Notes under the pieces: model-generated
The model's input: the letters and a program-made list of their open reading frames with translations, nothing else
Told to the model about the DNA's origin: nothing
Databases searched by the model: none
From: Oikopleura dioica
Lineage: Eukaryota; Chordata; Appendicularia; Copelata; Oikopleuridae
Reading direction: 5' to 3'
NCBI GenBank assembly: GCA_907165135.1
Contig: OU015566.1
Coordinates: forward strand, 14,182,157 to 14,246,156
DNA: 64,000 bases
Shown here: positions 1-10,434 of the stretch, in pieces
How positions within the stretch are numbered: position 1 is the first letter of the stretch
Layout of the letters: each line of letters opens with the position of its first letter
Made by a program: the position numbers and the translations under genes

Positions 1-458
1 TCAAGACGGTCGGAGATGTTTTGCTTTTTCATTGGAATTGGGAGAGACAGGAGAGATGTCATTTTTTGGGCGACGGATTCGTGGTCGATCTGAATTTATG
101 AATTCAATAGAATTCAATAGAAACGAATACACGAAGATTTTCAATTTCTAACTGTTATGTAGGGTTATCATAGTGACACCCTTATTAAGGGAGTCGTTGA
201 ATTATAAATAGCAAAATTATAAATTACGGAATTTTCTTCAAAAAATCTCAAAAATTGTCATCAGTCATCTTTTCATAAAAGCCAATCAAAGCTCTTGTCA
301 CTCAAAAAGTACTGTATGGCACTTACATCTCCAGTCAATTGAGCCTGTTCTGTCAACAATCTGAGCAAGCATTCCGTTCTATTTCTCGTCCAAAAACTCC
401 TATTCGCTGGATCATCCAAATCCATCCTCTGAGTAACATAAGATCTTCGCTGGGTCAT
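1..458 (-). CDS. Uncharacterised protein, 3' end off the left edge
   Basis: Two exons can be read. Exon 1 runs from the ATG at 458 down to 327 (44 codons) and ends at a gtaagt donor. Exon 2 starts at 89 after a tcag acceptor and stays open to base 1, in the same phase. An AG acceptor lies 13 nt before the ATG, which fits cis or trans splicing of the leader. The protein start is polar and basic, with the stretch DDPANRSFWTRNRTECLLRL. I do not recognise the family. The intron is about 237 nt, long for this window. Confidence 0.5.
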
Positions 459-1394
459 TTTCTTCAAATTCTAGCGCCGTCCATTATCTTCAATTTTCAG
501 TCATCAATCATCAGTTCTGCATCTTCATCAATTCCAGCCTCTTTGTCTCAAAATGGTAATTGACTCTTTTCCAGACTCTGATGCTTGGTTTGTAGCTTGT
601 GCCTTGTGGCTATCATCAGTGGCGTCCAGTTTCAACAAAAACACTAAAAGCTTTCGCTTTGAACGGACCAATCCCGTGACGGGCAAACATTCTCAAAAAA
701 TCTATTTCTTCTCGAGTTGCACTGAACAGCCAACGCCCAGGCCGAATCCAAGCGCTTTCCAAAACTCGCGTTTTCATTGTTTTATTTGAAACCAGGCGAT
801 AATTAGGGTGATGGGGAGAACGCTCGGTTGACCCTTTTAGTCATAACTTTCACGAAATAATGGGCGACTTCACCAGAGGGCGGCCAAGTCTGAATACAAA
901 TGCGTAACACAGCCGAGCGCTCATTGGCCGCGCCACAACCCAGACATGACGCACCAGCGCCACTTCCTTTAGTTCCACTGAAGAGTTCCCTGACTAAAGC
1001 TACCGTGTTCAGAATCGAATTCAAGTGCTTCAACTTGAAGTCTACAAGAATATGACTGATGTTATCCCAATCAAAACCAGGTTGAAAGGGATGATCAACG
1101 CTGGCAGCTTGAAAGTGTTCGTTAAAGTTGTCTTGTCGATGACATCGAAACAGTTTCCTTGGAGTCAAAATTGGATAATGAAAATGAAGCCGTTGATGAT
1201 GATGGAGATTACGTAGAAAAACATGTTGTCCAAAGTTTGGACTCCAAACAATCATCTTTTTAAAAGCTCAGAATTATGAGAACAAAGCGGTTTTCTTTTC
1301 ATAGTTCATGTTTTATTATAAAAGTGTTTCAGTTTATTTTTATCTTTGAGCAATTTGGCAGGATGAGATAATCGAATTTCGAAAAGGGGTATTT
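459..1394. other. Region without a confident gene
   Basis: Several short open stretches exist but none forms a convincing model. A minus-strand ORF at 777-616 (53 codons) has protein-like composition. A plus-strand stretch near 1025-1260 ends in an acidic tail in a different frame from the preceding part. A minus ORF at 1255-803 overlaps these antisense. Some of these may be real exons; I cannot link them. Confidence 0.3.
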
Positions 1395-2200
1395 TCAGCC
1401 CTTGGCAGTCTTCGTTGATTTCGTTGTAGCTTGAAGTCCCTACCGCATCTTTAAGTGCTTTTGAGAGAGCTTTTATTCCATTTTCTTCTTACCTGTTTCT
1501 TTCGTTTGTCACTAACTTCGAATTTCATTTCGACATTGTTGGTTTTCCGATTGACCCGCTTGGCTAATTGAATTCTTCCCTCGCCTTTTCTGCTTTTTAC
1601 TTTTCTCTAAAAGCGCAAATTATTTCTGCAATATCAGTTGAAATGTCTTACTTGTGTTATCATCTTCTCAACTGGGTTCACTTGATAAGAGTAGTTGGTC
1701 TCTTTCACGATCTTGATCTCTTTCTGAGAATCTCGGTTTTCTAAAATATTATTTTATAATCAAGTTATCAAATTATCGAAACGGTTTGTCAAGTTGCTCT
1801 GTTGGTTCATTGTTTCAATCTTCTTTTACTCTTGAAATTCAGCATGAAAACCTTTCATTCTTTTATCCTCGGAATGAAATTATCTTCCAACTCTCCCTGA
1901 TACTTTTATATGAATAAAATACGCTTGAGCGCCTAGAGATTAAATCAAATGACGTTTACAGACTGTGCGATCTCTGTTCCCAGAAGTCTGAGGGCCAGAC
2001 TTCAAAACAGATCCTCCCAACTCTTTACCTTTCTTCTCCATCGTCCTTCGTCTATAAATTTCGCTCTCTTTTTCTGTAACTGATGCTAAGAACTTTTCGA
2101 TTTCAATTTTCAACCGCCGCTTATATTTCGCCACTATCAGAGTTGCTAATCCTTTCTTAGGCGTTCCCACTTTTGACTCTTCCGCCGATGTCTTCAATAA
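1395..2200 (-). CDS. Lysine-rich uncharacterised protein
   Basis: A minus-strand multi-exon gene. The last exons are well supported by phase: 1740-1652, 1606-1493 and 1439-1395 join in frame through GT-AG introns and end with TGA at 1395-1397. An upstream exon ending at 1783 joins in phase, and an open lysine/arginine-rich stretch covers 2197-1940. The product is strongly basic and hydrophilic, for example VNRKTNNVEMKFEVSDKRKK near the C terminus, with no membrane segment. I do not recognise the family. The exon connection between 1800 and 1940 and the true start are unresolved, so the 5' boundary is approximate. Confidence 0.45.
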
Positions 2201-2464
2201 ATTTAGTCGGTTCCCACATTATTTTTTGCTCACAAAAGCACTTTGCAAGACGAGAGATCAGCAAAGAAGGGTTAGAATTCCAAGCCGTTGGGAATCCCAA
2301 CTTGGGATGAATAAAGACATGTTGAACGAATAGTCCGCTGACTCATGACTCATGAAGAAAGCTTGCCGAAGTGGCTCCTGAGTGGTCAATAGGGATTACG
2401 TAGAGGAACGTCAAAAATCTTGCTTGAAGAATTTTTGAAGTCGTATTTTTCAAACGGGAGAACG

Positions 2465-3300
2465 ATGACAAAGCCGAGAAAGTTCATTCATCTCCACTCG
2501 GGAGAAGTTACTGATGCTGGTTTATATGGTTTGTGCGACTCATGCAAACGGTAAAAGTTTCTGATCTCTCAAAAATCAATCTTCTCCTAGCTTTCCTCCT
2601 TCGACTGCCCGAATCAATGACATTCGTGTTTGCGAAGAGTGCAAGGCTGAAAAATTTCCTCAAGTAACAGAAGTAGAATTCATCGACTCGGATGCTGATT
2701 TCCAGTGTCCAGCGTATTCTTGCGGCTATAAGTACAACTCTTTTCGAGAGCAAATCATCGGCTACTGCTGTAAAGAAGCTTCGAAGAAGATTTTTATTGA
2801 AGGTATTTCTTCCTATTTGAGCACTGAAGCTAGAAAATAAAAGATCCCTTCGCGCGGCTCAACACAGTGACAAGAATTCTCGAGGAAGCAAGACAAGAAG
2901 AGCATTCAGCAAAAAAAGAATTCGAGTGTAAAAGACTCTTTCGCAAAGAAGTCCAAAAACGACTTTCTCTCGTGGCGAAACTAGCAGTCAAGGAGGACAA
3001 CAGTGATTTAGGTAAACTTTCTTCAGAGAATAATTGAAAAGATTTTCAGATTCTTCGTCAGATGACGGGTCCGAGAGTGAGACTGATGCTGAACCTCCAG
3101 CAAAGAAGAAGAAAGAGGAAGAGAATGAGATGCATCAATGCGGAATCTGCTTCGCACTCTACGACGAGGATCACCCGGAAGGAGTCATCATCACCTGCAA
3201 GCACAAGTTCTGCTTCGACTGTATCACCAAGCTCCCAAAGAAAGAGTGTCCAAAATGCAACAAACGGTTCACTGATGACGATGTTATTAAACTCTTCTGA
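2465..3300 (+). CDS. RING-finger protein with N-terminal Cys pairs, 238 aa
   Basis: Four exons (2465-2550, 2591-2802, 2844-3011, 3050-3300) join in phase through introns of 38-41 nt. The N-terminal half has CxxC pairs (CDSC, then CEEC) and a further CPAYSC, consistent with one or more zinc knuckles. The middle is charged and helical. After an acidic-to-basic linker the C terminus has a RING: C-x2-C-x14-C-x-H-x2-C-x2-C-x8-C-x2-C, beginning CGICFALYDED. This arrangement suggests an E3 ubiquitin ligase, by family rule. No close family name comes to mind. It lies 316 bp upstream of the PCGF gene on the same strand. Confidence 0.75.
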
Positions 3301-3616
3301 ACTACATGCAGAAACTGCCAGCTCAAAATAGAAATTTCAAATACTGCACAAATTGCTCCGATCCTCTATCGTCGAGCTCACAAATAAAATGATAAAAATG
3401 AAAACTTCTTCAGCCAAATCGTCGCAAATGAGCATTATTTTAAAAGCAGGTTGAAAAATCCTGGCTAGGTTTTCTTCCCATGTCGTCATATGAATTAGTG
3501 AGTCAGAGCGCTCGGCCAATGAGAATCTCGTAGTTTTTCTCTCCTCGCTTCGGAAGAAAGAGAATTTCGTTTTTACTATCATGAAAAGTTATTGAGAAAA
3601 AAAGCATCGTGGAAAA

Positions 3617-4353
3617 ATGGTAGAATTGGTTTCGCGATTGGCGTATGAGAAGATTTTACTGAGAGATTTGAATACTGTAATTGCTTGTGGACTTTGCGAG
3701 GGATATCTGGTCGAGCCGAATGTTATTCCAGAGTGTTCACATACTTTTTGCAGAACGGTAAGAGGATTTCCTAGGAAAATTGATGATTCGTGAATTTTAG
3801 TGCATTTTGCGTCATTTTCAAGACGAGCTGGATTGTCCAGAATGTGGTGTAGAAACGCACCCGACTGAGCCTGAGAAATGCCTCGTCTACGACGAAGTTT
3901 TGGACCAAATTCTTTGCGAACTGATCCCTAATTTAGCGAGAAGGGTTCAAGAAGAAAAAGACAGCTTCATGGAAGTCGAGAAGATTCCCAAATTCTTAAT
4001 CAGGTAATACCAACACTTCTTTCGTCCCGAATTCATGACAAACTTTTAGATTCAAACCTTCCGATAGAAAGTCTCATTCCCTCCCCCGCCCGTATGTTTT
4101 GATCAATGGCGATACTCCGCTAAATGTAGTGAAGTTACTAGCCGGCGATCCGCGATATCTCGAATTCGACAATTTCAAGATCAAAAAGCTCGAAAGAACA
4201 GTTGTTTCCTGGCTCAAAGAGGATCATTCCGACCAGTTCAAGTCAAAAATTGGTAAGAAAGAAGCAGCCCTATCCTTTTTTCAACCTTTTTTTTTAGATA
4301 CTTTTGGATCTTCGAGCGAAGCAATCAAGCTGACGATCCGCTTTTCCACCTGA
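3617..4353 (+). CDS. PCGF: Polycomb group RING finger protein (PCGF type), 200 aa
   Basis: Exons 3617-3757, 3801-4003, 4050-4252 and 4298-4353 join in phase; introns are 43-46 nt. Residues about 15-75 are a PCGF-type RING, with CGLCEGYLVEPNVIPECSHT followed by CRTC and CPEC. Residues about 130-200 resemble the RAWUL ubiquitin-fold domain (PYVLINGDTPLNVV onward). PCGF proteins pair with RING1 in Polycomb repressive complex 1, which ubiquitinates histone H2A in the nucleus. At 200 aa it is shorter than vertebrate Bmi1/Mel18 and closer in size to PCGF1/3/5; I cannot assign the subtype. The stop is 180 bp before the DKC1 start. Confidence 0.85.
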
Positions 4354-4533
4354 CCCTCGTCATTATTCCATCTTTCTATTTCTGTACTTCGAAAGATCCT
4401 CTTTCTTATCCCTTATTTCAAAACCTTTCCTTGTTATTCCTCTTCGTTCAAGAAAAAAATAACCTTCCTGACTTCTGATTTCGCGGGAAAGAGGTTTTTC
4501 AGTACTCTTTTCTAGAACATCGGACGGTCGAAA

Positions 4534-6421
4534 ATGTCGAATCTCGGAGAGATCCAACGCTCTGCCGATTTTAGCCTCCAGCCGAGCGAGGAGAAGGTCA
4601 AGCAGAACTCGGACAACTGGCCGCTTCTTTTGAAGGGCTGGGACAAGCTCAACGTCAGGACCAATCACTTCACGCCTTACCCACAGGGTTGCAGTCCTCT
4701 CAAGGTAAAGATCTCCACTTGAAGCTCTTTTTGACCCCTTTTTTGTAGCGAGAAATCAAGGACTACATCGAAACCGGTGTGCTCAACGTCGATAAGCCGT
4801 CGAATCCCTCCTCCCACGAAGTCGTCGCTTGGATCAAGCGAATTCTCAAGGTCGAGAAGACTGGCCACTCAGGCACCCTCGATCCCAAGGTCACTGGTTG
4901 CCTCATTGTCTGCGTCGGCAGAGCCACCAGATTGGTCAAGTCGCAGCAGAGCGCTGGTAAAGAGTACGTCTGCATCTTCAAGCTCCACGAGGATATCCAG
5001 GTAAAGACTTCCAATGAACAACTCGTCTAATCTTCTGAAAAAGGATGAGCAGAAGATCTACAAAGCGATCGAAACCCTGACTGGAGCCATGTTCCAGCGA
5101 CCACCACTCATCTCTGCCGTCAAGCGTCAGTTGCGTATCCGAACCATTTACGAATCCAAGCTCATCGAATACGACAACGAAAAACGCCTCGGTGTCTTTT
5201 GGGTTTCCTGCGAAGCTGGAACTTACATCCGAACCATGTGTGTCCATCTCGGTAGGAAACTTGATTCTCTTCCTGTTTTCATTCCGTTCAGGTCTTCTCC
5301 TCGGCTGTGGAGGACAAATGCAAGAGCTCCGACGAGTTCGTTCTGGAATCATGAACGAAAACGAATTGAGCTGCACGATGCACGACATTCTCGACGCTCA
5401 GCATGTGTACGAAACGACGCGGGATGAGACTTACCTTAGGAAAATTGTGATGCCACTTGAAGTCATCCTCGTCAAGCACAAAAGAATCATTCTCAAGGTA
5501 ACGTTAGGGGTTTTTCCTTTTATCATCTGATAACTCCTCGTCTAGGATTCGTCCGTGAACGCAGTCTGCTATGGCGCGAAGATCATGCTTCCCGGTGTGC
5601 TCAGATACGAAGACGGAATTGAAATCGACCAGGAAATCGTCTGCGTCACCACGAAGGGTGAGGCCATCTGCATCGCCATTGCCCAGATGACCACTGCTGT
5701 CATCGCCACTTGTGATCATGGGTAAGTTCTATTCTTTCGGCCCATTGTAAGCCACTTTCTAGCGTCGTTGCCAAGATCAAACGAGTTATCATGGAGCGCG
5801 ACGTCTACCCTAAGAAGTGGGGTCTCGGACCAAGAGCTTCGCTCAAGAAAGCCATGATCAAGTCTGGCATGCTCGACGAGTACGGCAAGCCTAACGAGAA
5901 GACCCCAGACTCCTACGTCGATGTAAGGACTTGCAAATTTGACCATGAATTAACAGATTATTTAAGGGTGTTACAAGCAAACTCGGCAAGGCTGTAGGAG
6001 CTTCTGGCAACATTGACGCCATGGCCGCCGCTTTGGCCAAGTACAAGGAGATTGTTGGCGATCTTGAGCCCCCAGCAGCTAAGGTAAGGAAGCTGTTGAC
6101 GTCGCAGAGGGTAAAAATGAGTTGTAGAAAGTGAAGTCAGAGGTGGATAGCATCGGGGAGGCTGTTGAGTCAATGGATGTTGATGACGGCGAAAAGAAGA
6201 AAAAGAAGAAGAAGAAGAAAACGGTAAGAAAAGACGAAAAAAGGTCTAATTAGAAATTAGTTCATTTATGAGAGATTTTTGACGTCATTTTTTTGTAGAA
6301 ATCCGAGTCTGAAGATGTAAAGACGGAGCCCGCCGAGGAAGAGTCGATGGAAGCGGAATCTGGCGAAAAGAAGAAGAAGAAGAAGAAAAAGAAGAAGGTT
6401 GAAGCCTCCGACGAGGAATGA
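4534..6421 (+). CDS. DKC1: Dyskerin, H/ACA snoRNP pseudouridine synthase, 502 aa
   Basis: Nine exons join in phase: 4534-4704, 4749-5000, 5044-5251, 5292-5497, 5546-5721, 5763-5922, 5967-6083, 6128-6223 and 6299-6421. Most introns are 40-50 nt. The product matches dyskerin along its length: N-terminal dyskerin-like domain, TruB catalytic domain with [11 protein letters not shown] (catalytic Asp codon at 4881-4883), a PUA domain, and a lysine-rich tail with KKKKKKK runs split over the last exons. Length is close to human dyskerin (514 aa). It converts uridine to pseudouridine in rRNA and snRNA guided by H/ACA RNAs in nucleolus and Cajal body. An AG acceptor about 20 nt before the ATG fits trans-splicing. 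Confidence 0.96.
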
Positions 6422-8165
6422 GCGCCTATCCTGGGTCCATACTAGTTCCTTTTTCCGAAATCAGACAACCCGTCAGACCGTTAATTTTTCCCCGGCTTTG
6501 ATTTTTGTGATGAGAGTTGACAAACTTGACTCTTGACTGCCATAATTTTTGTTTGTTCTTTCAACCCTCCGTGCCTTTTTTGCTAGTATCAATTGCTCTA
6601 TCTTTTTTCCCTGAGTAGCTAAAATACCGTGATTGTTTAGCCACACTCTCTTCCTCTTTTCCTGACTGTATTTCTTCTAACTGTAAACCACGAGAGTAGA
6701 ATCGAATGAATTTGGAATAAATCAAGCCGCGAGTGAAATTTTTATTCAGAAAATTCCTTGAAAATGGGGTTTTTCTGCTTGTTGTTTTTGTCTTATTGCA
6801 GGAGAGTTGTTTAGCTGAAAAGCGTGCTGAAAAAGTCCTCCAGTTGACGAATAGAAGAGCTAAATTTTTAACTCAGTAACGAATTTTGTTCTATTTTTAT
6901 TCATAAAACTAAGGTTTTTGGGCCTTGATTGTCGATTTTGCGGCTAAGAAAAGCGGTCAAAATAGACTATCTCGGGTAAAAGCTCCGAATTTCCTTCATA
7001 AGTCTTACTGGTGATTATGACTGGTCTCAAGAAGATGCTCTTCCATCCACGGATTCATGATCAGATCTGTCAGTGCTCTTCGTTTCTGATGCGCCGGTTC
7101 GAAATGACCACTCTACGTAATCATGATCTTTTGGGATCCTTTTGGTTACAAGTTAATTACCGTAGCTCTGTCGAAAATTGCCGAACAGTTGCCAAGATAA
7201 ATCAAATTAAAAAGCACAAAAAAGCCTCGCATTTCTGTAGGATTTCTCGATCTGAAAAGTTGTCTTATTTAAATGCAGTGGTGGGGATGCAGAGCGCCTG
7301 GGAAAATTAACCGTCTCGCTTCGAATCGAAGATGTGGTTCATGTGATCAATTCCACACAGTTTGCAGAAAGAGATCATTATTGACTACAAACCAAGATAC
7401 AAAAAACCTTCAGGTTAAGCCAGGAGAGCGGCAAATTTCTCTAGGGAAAGCAAAAAAGGAAGATAATTAGTTCTTTTCCGCGTCATTTCATTCATTTTAT
7501 CCAACCGCTTTCTCAAAAATTCAACAAGTAGATACAAGAAGTTAATCTTTCAAACAACTATTCAAACCAGATCCTTAGTATTTTCAATCGTTTGAATTAA
7601 ATATTTTCTCTTCAAATGAAAACGTGGTTTGGTGCGTGTGTGAAATTATACCTCGCAACAAATTTGATCAAAAACAGCTACATAAATGGAATTTTCCAAA
7701 CACGACGTGAAAATTGCCGTGCGGGAGCTAGAACTCTCGCTTTGGTCTGGCAGCGCTAATGATCTTAAAATGACTGAAACTCGAGTCAAACATCCGCCGT
7801 TATGGTAAAATGAGAAATGGTTTCTAAAAGTGTCTGCGAAAGCAACAAAATCCATACTTTTTTTATTAAATGGTAATAGAATACAATTTTAATATATTTA
7901 ATATCTTTTTACAAACAGTGACAATAAATTCTCGTCGTTGAATTATCACTCCGCGCAATCGAGTGAAAAATGATATTTATCCCTTTTTTACGACTCAAAA
8001 TGATGCATAGTAAGCAGAAATAACATCATAAATGAAGGGTCACAATTCAAAATGGCAGCGTTTTATGGAGTAGCAAAGGGGCCCCTATTAAGTTCATAGC
8101 AGTCGTCGAGGTTTCGCCGCTTGGCAGAGAGAGATTTTTATAAAATCAGATATTTCACCAGAATA
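6422..8165. other. Intergenic region
   Basis: DKC1 3' flank with a candidate polyadenylation signal (aataaa near 6716), then AT-rich sequence. Short ORFs at 7011-7310 and 7273-7470 lack splice-compatible continuation or recognisable composition. A TATA-like tttataaaatc sits at about 8135, just before the small ORF that starts at 8166. I see no RNA gene here. Confidence 0.5.
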
Positions 8166-8453
8166 ATGCCAGGAAGTTCAAATGAAAGCTACGTTTTTTA
8201 CACGCCGCGTGAGTCTGTTGACAATTCGGCAGACAATTCCTCGAACGATTGCCGACTGAGAAATGTTAACTCAATTATGGCGGAAAAAGACGCAGAGAAT
8301 AAAGAATTGAAAGAGCAGGTGGAAAAGTACAAACAAGAACTACAAATGTATAAAAAGAATCAAGTTGTGAAAGAAAGGCCTTCAAAAGTGGAAGGAGCCC
8401 TTAATGCTGTCTTCGATGCAGTGAAAGAATTGGTTCTCGCAACACTCCACTTG
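8166..8453 (+). pseudogene. 5' part of a small host ORF interrupted by the retroelement
   Basis: The ATG at 8166 opens 96 codons up to the left end of the mobile element. The product is polar, Ser/Asn-rich, then a charged coiled-coil stretch (ENKELKEQVEKYKQELQMYK), then the start of an amphipathic helix. At the element boundary the frame runs into element sequence and stops after six codons. The frame is in phase with a 29-codon open stretch on the other side of the element (23157-23246), which would continue the helix. Interruption of one gene by the insertion is my inference. Function unknown. Confidence 0.45.
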
Positions 8454-8497
8454 TATTGTAATCACGCATAAATAACAATGGTAATGGGAATATTCCC
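8454..8497 (-). repeat. B2 copy of 44-bp element-end repeat
   Basis: Identical to 8889-8932. It contains the perfect 12-bp palindrome gggaatattccc at 8486-8497. Together with the following 20 bases it forms a longer imperfect palindrome (tattgtaat near 8454 against attacaata near 8510). It marks the 3' end of the element in its own orientation. Confidence 0.8.
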
Positions 8498-8621
8498 GAG
8501 CACGCGCAATTACAATACTGTGGTAGAGAAATGTCTTTCTAAGGATAAGGACTGGGCAGTATGTAGGGCGTGTGCTCGTTTACCCTACTTTTACTGCTTA
8601 TTTCAGGGATGGTGGGCGGGT

Positions 8622-8888
8622 GAGTCTTTTGATTCAGCTAGGAGTCTTATTGGTAATGCTTCTGCTGAGAAAAAGCCTCTATTTTAAATTTCTCGATTTA
8701 GGTTTTAGCTGCAGGCTAAGAACCTTTAGAGTGAACCTGCGTGATTCCGGTGCACCCGCTCGAAACCAGGTGCTCTCGGGCGCCTTTGTCACCTTTTGCT
8801 GCGTCCTGGGAGTCCCTGCCATTGGTTACTAGGCTCTCCTGCCGCGTTCTATTTCTAGCGGGCTGCTAATCCCTTTGTCCTAGATTCG
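8622..8888 (-). repeat. A2 copy of 267-bp split direct repeat
   Basis: Identical over 267 bp to A1 at 22890-23156, with a constant offset of 14268 bp. It is immediately joined to B1 on its right. The B1-A2 junction sequence is what joining the two outer ends of the element would produce, as expected for a circular-intermediate junction in Ngaro-type elements. Confidence 0.9.
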
Positions 8889-8932
8889 TATTGTAATCAC
8901 GCATAAATAACAATGGTAATGGGAATATTCCC
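8889..8932 (-). repeat. B1 copy of 44-bp repeat
   Basis: Identical to B2 at 8454-8497. The gggaatattccc palindrome is at 8921-8932, flanked by aatggta and taccatt arms, which gives a compact inverted-repeat site. Such a site is a candidate recombinase core; that role is inferred. Confidence 0.8.
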
Positions 8933-9049
8933 TCCCTACCATTCTCGTTATTCTCATCAATCGATTGCTAAGGGATTCTTATTTTTTTGGCAGGAAAAAG
9001 GGAGAATCTTTTCTTTGTGATGCAGGAATCTTTTATGCTCTTTCAGGAC

Positions 9050-10216
9050 TCAGTTGTTTTCGGCTTCTTTTGCTCTTGCTTGGCTTCTTGTGGTTCTTGT
9101 GGTGTCTGAAACCTTTATGATTGAACCCTAATTGTTTTGCCACTCTTACCTGAAGATGGTTATCCTCGTTGTCGCTTCCGTTTCGCTTTCTGGCTCTTGA
9201 TTTCGCGACGCTGACGGGCGCTCCCAAGTTACTGCATTCGAGCCAGCATCTTTCGTAGTAATCTGGCATTGAGCTTCCTGGAGCCCATCGGAGCGTGTGC
9301 GCGAGGGTTTGCTGAGAAAGGCCTGAGCGGCGTCCCTCGATGTAGAAGCTGACTCTGCCCGAATGCGCGGAGACCTGAACAGGAGTCTTTTAAGTGTGTG
9401 GATTCTAAAGTCTTTGTACTTTTTTCGGGAGTTCCGCTTTTGCTCCGTAGCGGGCCAGGTAGTCCGAGGCGATTCTGGTGTGACCTTCTAGATTCTTGAA
9501 GACGAGTCCTTAAGGAGATGGTCAGATAATTTCTTAGAAGCTTCGCTAGCATTTTTACCTGAATCTCGGTCTCTTAACTGCGCTCTGAGTTCCAGCGCCA
9601 GCGGGACGCCGTGTTTCATCTCCATGGGGATGGTTAGAGTCTCCATGCGCTTGCAAAATGGGTCCGTCTTGCTGCTTCGAATGTGGAATCGCCAGAACTC
9701 TTTCCCCTCTTCCTTGACGATCTCGCGGTCTTCGATTCTGAGGTTGAGTGCCTCCTTCATTCTAGCGCCCGTGGTGAAGCAGATGAAAAAGGCGATGGCT
9801 GCTTCTCTTGGCTTTGGCTTGTTTGTCCTCATGAGCTCCTCCCACAGCCGGATTGCTTCTGGTTCGTCCACAACTTCCGCTTGCTAGAAGGTTTGAAACT
9901 ACGATGCGAAAGGCGAGTTTACCTTGGGGTATTGGAGGGTTTCTGCTGCTGATTCACGGGCTCTGTGTTCGCACCAGGTCTTGATCTTCCTTTTTTGTTT
10001 TGCTGTGAGAGTCTTCTTCATCTGGGATGCGACTACATCTTGAATCGTTGTGATTCCTTTTTCGTACGCATAAGCCTTGAGCGTTGGTCTTGTGAGGAGT
10101 CTGTCGAGGAAGTGTTGGATCACGTCGTCGATTTCCGCCTCATTGTAGTTGAAAGTGGCCATTGCTTCTGCCACCTCCCAGTGCTCTAGAAGATTCTTAA
10201 AGTCGAGCCAGGTCAT
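9050..10216 (-). CDS. Tyrosine recombinase of the retroelement, 324 aa, five exons
   Basis: ATG at 10214-10216, stop at 9050-9052. Four GT-AG introns (9884-9922, 9488-9558, 9375-9419, 9113-9149; 37-71 nt) restore one open frame of 325 codons. The spliced protein has the whole catalytic set of the family: Arg in FTTGAR (about residue 139), Lys in SSKTD (about 170), HSGR box (His about 233, Arg about 236), a Trp/His near 255-259 and Tyr in PDYYER (268/269). Without splicing the HSGR-Tyr part is out of frame with the rest. The N-terminal 98 residues are helical, as in a core-binding domain. The C terminus is basic. It would integrate a circular DNA copy by site-specific recombination in the nucleus. 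Confidence 0.9.
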
Positions 10217-10434
10217 GAGTCTAAACGGTGATTTTTTAGGGTTTGGATTCGGAAAACCTAGTTTTTTTTTTTTTATTAAAAAAGGGGCTCTTGGCCGGAT
10301 TGCGGCTGGGGTTTTTTTTTTTTAGTATTTTGAGACAGAATCTAAATGAAGAAACGCGCACTATAAGGGGCTAATCCCCGTCGTGGAGTGAAGTATTTTC
10401 GAAGATGGTTCTAGATTATTTTTTTTTTTGATTC

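Noticed and set aside
3337-3582. Minus-strand ORF of 81 codons between the RING and PCGF genes
   Set aside because: It lies in a short spacer, starts without context and resembles translated non-coding AT-rich sequence.
8626-8832. ORF frames inside the A repeats (also at 22897-23100)
   Set aside because: Both copies fall wholly within the 267-bp terminal repeat and have no protein features; they are by-products of repeat identity.
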